A DNA stretch of 64,000 nt from Mesorhizobium sp. M2E.F.Ca.ET.219.01.1.1 (GTDB lineage: Bacteria > Pseudomonadota > Alphaproteobacteria > Rhizobiales > Rhizobiaceae), in assembly GCF_004016445.2 (NCBI RefSeq), contig NZ_SADT02000006.1:372001-436000 (forward strand), given 5' to 3'. Both the position numbers and the translations under genes were made by a program. Each line of letters begins with the position of its first letter. Position 1 is the first letter of the stretch. Positions 60,709-64,000 of the stretch are shown here, piece by piece. The notes under the pieces were generated by a model. The model did not search any database and was not told the origin of the DNA. It saw only the letters and a list, made by a program, of their open reading frames with translations.

Positions 60709-61429
60709 GGGTCGCTCCGAGATAGGCGTCCTGGACTTGGCGGTTGGCGCGAATCTCACCCGGCGTGCCTTCGGCGAGGATCTTCCCCGAATTGAAGACG
60801 GTGATGCGGTCGGCAAGCTGCATGACGACCGGCATGTTGTGCTCGATCAGAAGAACCGTCGCGTCCTTGGCGATCCCGCGCACCAGCGTGATGAAATTGT
60901 CGATCTCGCTGTCGGCCAGGCCCTGTGTCGGTTCATCGAGGATCAGCAGGCGCGGCTTCAGCGCCAGGCCCATCGCCACTTCGAGCAGACGCTGGTGGCC
61001 GTAGGAAAGATGCGCGGCCAGCGTGCCGGCGCGGTCGGCAAGACCGGTGCGCTCCAGCGCGGCCATGACGCCGGTCCTGACCTGCCCCTTGGTGCGGCCG
61101 TCCGTCAGCGTGCGTTGCACCGGCAGCGCGACATTGTCGAAGACCGTGAGGTTGGCAAAGACGCTGGTGATCTGGAAGGTGTAGGCGACGCCGAGCCTGA
61201 CCCGCTGGTAGGCCGGCATGGCGGTGATCTCGACGCCGTCGAAGACAACGACACCTGATGATGGCCGGATGCGGCCGCTGAGCAGGCTGACGAAAGTCGT
61301 CTTGCCGGCGCCGTTCGGGCCGATGACGGCGCGGATCTCGCCCGGCATCAGCGCGAAGTCGACGCCGTCGACGGCGCGCAGGCCGCCGAAGTTGCGCGAC
61401 AGGCCCTTGGTGGTGAGCAGCGGCGTCAT
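60701..61429 (-). CDS. branched-chain amino acid ABC ATPase LivG-like
   Basis: 242-residue ATPase partner of LivF. Walker A GPNGAGKTTFVSLLSG, YTFQITSVFANLTVFDNVALP, signature LSYGHQRLLEVAMGLALKP (a divergent SYGHQ form seen in urea and some HAAT systems), Walker B LLILDEPTQGLAD, H-loop LLIEHNMPVVMQLADR and the LivG C-terminal EGTPGEIRANRQVQDAYLGA. Start ATG 61429 overlaps the livM stop by four bases; an ATG three codons earlier is possible. Confidence 0.9.
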   Translation of the reverse strand: MTPLLTTKGLSRNFGGLRAVDGVDFALMPGEIRAVIGPNGAGKTTFVSLLSGRIRPSSGVVVFDGVEITAMPAYQRVRLGVAYTFQITSVFANLTVFDNVALPVQRTLTDGRTKGQVRTGVMAALERTGLADRAGTLAAHLSYGHQRLLEVAMGLALKPRLLILDEPTQGLADSEIDNFITLVRGIAKDATVLLIEHNMPVVMQLADRITVFNSGKILAEGTPGEIRANRQVQDAYLGATHG

Positions 61430-62388
61430 GGCAGCCACCCCAGCCAGCGCTCGCGGATGCTGCCCATAATGCCTTTCGGGGCAAACAGGACGAGCAGGAT
61501 GAGCGCCACGCCGACGATCAGCAGATAGGCGGAGGTGAAGCCGCTGGTGATGTCGGTGACATAATACATGAACAGCGTGCCGATGAGCGGCCCGAGCGTG
61601 GTCGCAGCACCCCCGAGCAGCACCCAGAGCAGCGGCAGTATGGAATATTGGATCGACGCGAAATTCGAGCCGACATAGCCGAACAGCAAGGCATAGGCCG
61701 CACCGGAGGCCGCGCAGATGGCGCCGGACGCGACGACGGCGGCAAGCTTGTTGGCGACCGTGTCATAGCCGAGCATCTTTGTCCGTTCCTCGTTCTCGCG
61801 AATGGCGACCAGCACGCGGCCGAAGCGCGAGCGGACGATGGCCAAAGTGACGAGCAGCACGATCGCGAACAGCGCCAGCGCGCTCATGTAGCGCACGGTC
61901 GGATCGGTCAGGTCGAAGGATGCGCCGCCGATCGAAACCACCCGCGACGCCTGCTGGATGACGAGGCCCTGGTCGCCGCCGGTCCAGGCGGCGAAATAGA
62001 GGACGAGCAGATAGAAGACCTGGGCGAACATCATCGTGACGATCATGAACGCCACGCCCGAGGTGCGCAGCGCCAGCAGGCCGATGACCAAAGCGAGCAG
62101 CGCGCCGCAGGCGACACCGGCGACGAAGGCTTCCGGCACACCCCAGCCGAGATGGTAGACGGTCAGGCCCGCGCCATAAAGGCCGGCCGAGAAGAACATG
62201 GCGTGGCCGAGGCTGAGCAGGCCGACATAGCCGAAGAGCAGGTTGTAGCCCATGGCGAAGACCGCCAGCGCCATGATGCGGGCAAACAAGCCCTGATGGT
62301 AATCCGGCAGGACGAAGTTCAGCGCGAACAGGAGCGCGATGACGCCGATATGCAGGGCGTAGGTCTTTGCCGGCGAAGCATCCCTCAT
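61426..62388 (-). CDS. branched-chain amino acid ABC permease LivM-like
   Basis: 320-residue membrane subunit with about nine hydrophobic helices. Seen: LHIGVIALLFALNFVLPDYHQGLFARIMALAVFAMGYNLLFGYVGLLSLGHAMFF (the LivM GYxGxxSLGHA motif), IGLLALRTSGVAFMIVTMMFAQVFYLLVLYF, and the ATPase-contact loop FGRVLVAIRENEERTKMLGYDT. Ends with LFAPKGIMGSIRERW. Overlaps livH and livG by four bases each, so it belongs to one tightly coupled operon. Confidence 0.92.
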   Translation of the reverse strand: MRDASPAKTYALHIGVIALLFALNFVLPDYHQGLFARIMALAVFAMGYNLLFGYVGLLSLGHAMFFSAGLYGAGLTVYHLGWGVPEAFVAGVACGALLALVIGLLALRTSGVAFMIVTMMFAQVFYLLVLYFAAWTGGDQGLVIQQASRVVSIGGASFDLTDPTVRYMSALALFAIVLLVTLAIVRSRFGRVLVAIRENEERTKMLGYDTVANKLAAVVASGAICAASGAAYALLFGYVGSNFASIQYSILPLLWVLLGGAATTLGPLIGTLFMYYVTDITSGFTSAYLLIVGVALILLVLFAPKGIMGSIRERWLGWLP

Positions 62389-63266
62389 CGCGGCGCGGTT
62401 CCGAACAGGCCTTGCGGGCGGAACACCAGCACCATGGCGACCACCAGCGTGGCGATGATCTTGGCGAGCGTCGGCGAGAAGAACATCGAGATGATGCCGT
62501 CGGAGAGGCCGATCAGGACCGCCGCGACCACGGTTCCGCGCAGCGAGCCCAAGCCGCCGATGATGACGACGATGAAGGACAGCAGCAGCGGGTCCTGCCC
62601 CATCAAATAATGCGCCTGGCTGATCGGCACGATCAGCACCGCGGCGATCGCCGCCAGCATGGCGCCGACGGCGAAGACGCCGGCATAGACGCGCTCGACC
62701 GGAATGCCGAAAGCCTGCGCCGTCTCGCGATCATATTGCGTGGCGCGCATGATCAGGCCGATCTTCGTGCGGGTCAGCACAAGCCATGTAATGACCAGCA
62801 AAATGGCCGAAGCGGCGACCACCGACAGCTTGTAGCCGGAATAACCGAACCACGGCAGAAGGATGCGGTAGCTGAAGGGCGGCTCAACCGGGCGTGCCTC
62901 CGGCCCGTAGAATGTGAGCGCCAGTTGCTGGATGATGTAGAGCATGCCGATGGTGGCGACGATGGTGCTTTCGGGGTTGTAGTTCAGCCGCCGCAGCACC
63001 AGCCATTCGGCGAGAAACGCGACCAGCCCGACGAACAAGGGCGCGATCACAAGTGCTGCCACAAAGCCGATGGCCGGGTGGCCGGAAATCGCCGTCGAGA
63101 TCGCCCAGGCGAGCACCGCGCCCAGCATGAAGAATTCGCCATGGGCGACATTGACGATGCGCATGACGCCGAACACCAGCGACAGGCCGAGCGCCGTCAG
63201 CGCCAGCACGGCGGAGGTGACCAGGCCTTCGAGGGCGGCGAGGAGGAGGTGCGGGCCGAAGTGCAT
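62385..63266 (-). CDS. branched-chain amino acid ABC permease LivH-like
   Basis: 293-residue membrane subunit, about eight helices. Seen: LLAALEGLVTSAVLALTALGLSLVFGVMRIVNVAHGEFFMLGA (the LivH G-RIVN-AHGEFFMLGA signature), TKIGLIMRATQYDRETAQAFGIPVERVYAGVFAVGAMLAAIAAVL contact loop, and SFIVVIIGGLGSLRGTVVAAVLIGLSDG near the end. Start ATG 63266 is set by the family N-terminus; the frame is open upstream through the palindromic repeat but that part is not coding. Separated from livK by that repeat. Confidence 0.92.
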   Translation of the reverse strand: MHFGPHLLLAALEGLVTSAVLALTALGLSLVFGVMRIVNVAHGEFFMLGAVLAWAISTAISGHPAIGFVAALVIAPLFVGLVAFLAEWLVLRRLNYNPESTIVATIGMLYIIQQLALTFYGPEARPVEPPFSYRILLPWFGYSGYKLSVVAASAILLVITWLVLTRTKIGLIMRATQYDRETAQAFGIPVERVYAGVFAVGAMLAAIAAVLIVPISQAHYLMGQDPLLLSFIVVIIGGLGSLRGTVVAAVLIGLSDGIISMFFSPTLAKIIATLVVAMVLVFRPQGLFGTAPR

Positions 63267-63268
63267 CA

Positions 63269-63424
63269 GGGCGCCCTTACCCTCCCCTTCGTGGGGAGGG
63301 TGACCGCGTAGCGGTCGGGTGGGGGGGTGGGGCAAGGGCCATCGCAGCCCTCCCCGTCTCACTGGCTTCGCGAAATGCGAAGCCAGTTCGCCGACCCTCC
63401 CCACAAAGGGGGAGGGTAAGGCGC
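63269..63424. repeat. long intergenic palindromic element, family 3, between livK and livH
   Basis: Arms GGCGCCCTTACCCTCCCC and complement GGGGAGGGTAAGGCGCC; inner GACCGCGTAGCGGTC and ACTGGCTTCGCGAAATGCGAAGCCAGT hairpins. It fills the gap exactly, from two bases upstream of livH to the base before the livK stop codon. Confidence 0.82.
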
Positions 63425-64000
63425 CTACAGCGCCTGCTTCGTATAATCCCCTTCCGGCTCGTAGAGGCCGTCTTCGATCTTCGTCTTGTGGACGACCTTG
63501 AGCTTGCCGCCTTCGACCTTGGAGATGTTCTGGATGCCGAAACACTGGTGGATCTTGCCGTTGAAGGTCTTCGGACCCTGCGGATGTTCCGGCCCTTCGG
63601 CGAATTCCTTCAGCGCCTCGGTCGCCTCGACCAGCTTGGCGCGGTCTTCGGGTCCCTTGTAGCCGGCATCTTCCATCGCCTTCTTGACGACATAGAGCGT
63701 TTCCCAGCAGCCGAACATATGCGAGGCGGTGGAGACGTCCTTGGGATCGCCGACGGCGGCGCCGTTGTCATCGATGCCGACGGCGGCGCGGTAGGCTTTT
63801 TGCGCGGCGGAATCGTCGGGCTGCGCGTAGCGCGGCGAACCCTCCCAGAAATGGCTGCCGTCGAGGAATTCGAGGCCCGGGCTGTTGATGTCGGTAGCCT
63901 CAAGCGAATCCATGAAGCCGAAGAGCTGTGGCCGCTGCGAACCGTAGAACTCGCCGAGCTCCTTGACGAAGGTGAGCACGGCAGGGCCGACCATGACGTG
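63425..64000 (-). CDS. branched-chain amino acid-type ABC binding protein, C-terminal part, cut by right edge
   Basis: Periplasmic binding protein of the Liv family; the last 191 residues are visible and the reading frame continues past the right edge. Seen: GPAVLTFVKELGEFYGSQRPQLFGFMDSLEATDINSPGLEFLDGSHFWEGSPRYA, ASHMFGCWETLYVVKKAMEDAG and PKTFNGKIHQCFGIQNISKVEGGKLKVVHKTKIEDG. The GYKGPEDRAKLVEA and final hydrophilic strand fit type I periplasmic binding proteins. First gene of the operon livK-H-M-G-F; ligand unknown (amino acid, amide or urea). Its signal peptide would lie outside the window. Confidence 0.88.
   Translation of the reverse strand, partial: HVMVGPAVLTFVKELGEFYGSQRPQLFGFMDSLEATDINSPGLEFLDGSHFWEGSPRYAQPDDSAAQKAYRAAVGIDDNGAAVGDPKDVSTASHMFGCWETLYVVKKAMEDAGYKGPEDRAKLVEATEALKEFAEGPEHPQGPKTFNGKIHQCFGIQNISKVEGGKLKVVHKTKIEDGLYEPEGDYTKQAL

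Overview
The window is high-GC DNA from an alphaproteobacterium, most likely a Mesorhizobium-like member of the Rhizobiales. This rests on gene content (many ABC uptake systems, xylose, carnitine and amino-sugar catabolism), on tightly overlapping operons, and on several families of large intergenic palindromes of the kind known from rhizobial chromosomes. I see no phage, IS transposase, CRISPR array, rRNA or tRNA. Everything is read by eye; no database search was run.

Layout. 1-3.6 kb: the start of a PPi-type phosphofructokinase, a lipoprotein L,D-transpeptidase, a LysE exporter and a TTC38-like TPR protein. 3.6-8.3 kb: xylose genes xylB and xylA, an NTF2-like protein, a 67-residue protein and a HAD phosphatase. 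8.3-17.4 kb: a quaternary-amine cluster with a CdhR-like regulator, a 3-dehydrocarnitine cleavage enzyme, an HD-domain protein with a full dinuclear ligand set, L-carnitine dehydrogenase with an unusual lysine-rich tail, an acyl-CoA dehydrogenase, an NDP-forming acyl-CoA synthetase, CaiD and an alpha/beta hydrolase. Together these could take gamma-butyrobetaine or crotonobetaine through carnitine to glycine betaine. 17.7-23.6 kb: two large secreted proteins, one with DUF11-like and Cys-rich repeats. 23.8-27.1 kb: rpe, a GntR/FCD regulator and malonyl-CoA synthetase.

27.4-37.8 kb: two divergent amino-sugar operons (nagA, nagB-II-like SIS, GntR/UTRA, BadF-type kinase; and murQ, CUT1 ABC transporter, Gfo/Idh/MocA oxidoreductase). 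They face each other across mirror-image promoters that carry the same operator in both spacers. The genes suffice to turn imported MurNAc or GlcNAc into fructose-6-phosphate. 38-43.8 kb: an FAH/SDR pair of 3-deoxy-sugar-acid type, a two-domain ALDH16-like dehydrogenase and deoC.

44.2-57.3 kb is the most interesting part: fpr and hyuAB (divergent), then a six-gene operon running FAD subunit, fused 2Fe-2S/Mo hydroxylase, 6-hydroxynicotinate-reductase-like protein, UPF0280, DUF1185 and MarR, with nicotinamidase pncA divergent from it. A near-identical 20-bp palindromic site lies in both divergent promoter regions, so these genes look like one MarR-controlled regulon for reductive breakdown of nicotinamide/nicotinate or a related N-heterocycle. 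The window ends with a Na+/H+ antiporter, an ornithine cyclodeaminase-like protein and a liv-type ABC operon cut by the right edge.

Eight copies of long palindromic elements, in at least three sequence classes, sit in intergenic gaps, four of them between convergent genes. One supplies the start codon of the antiporter gene.
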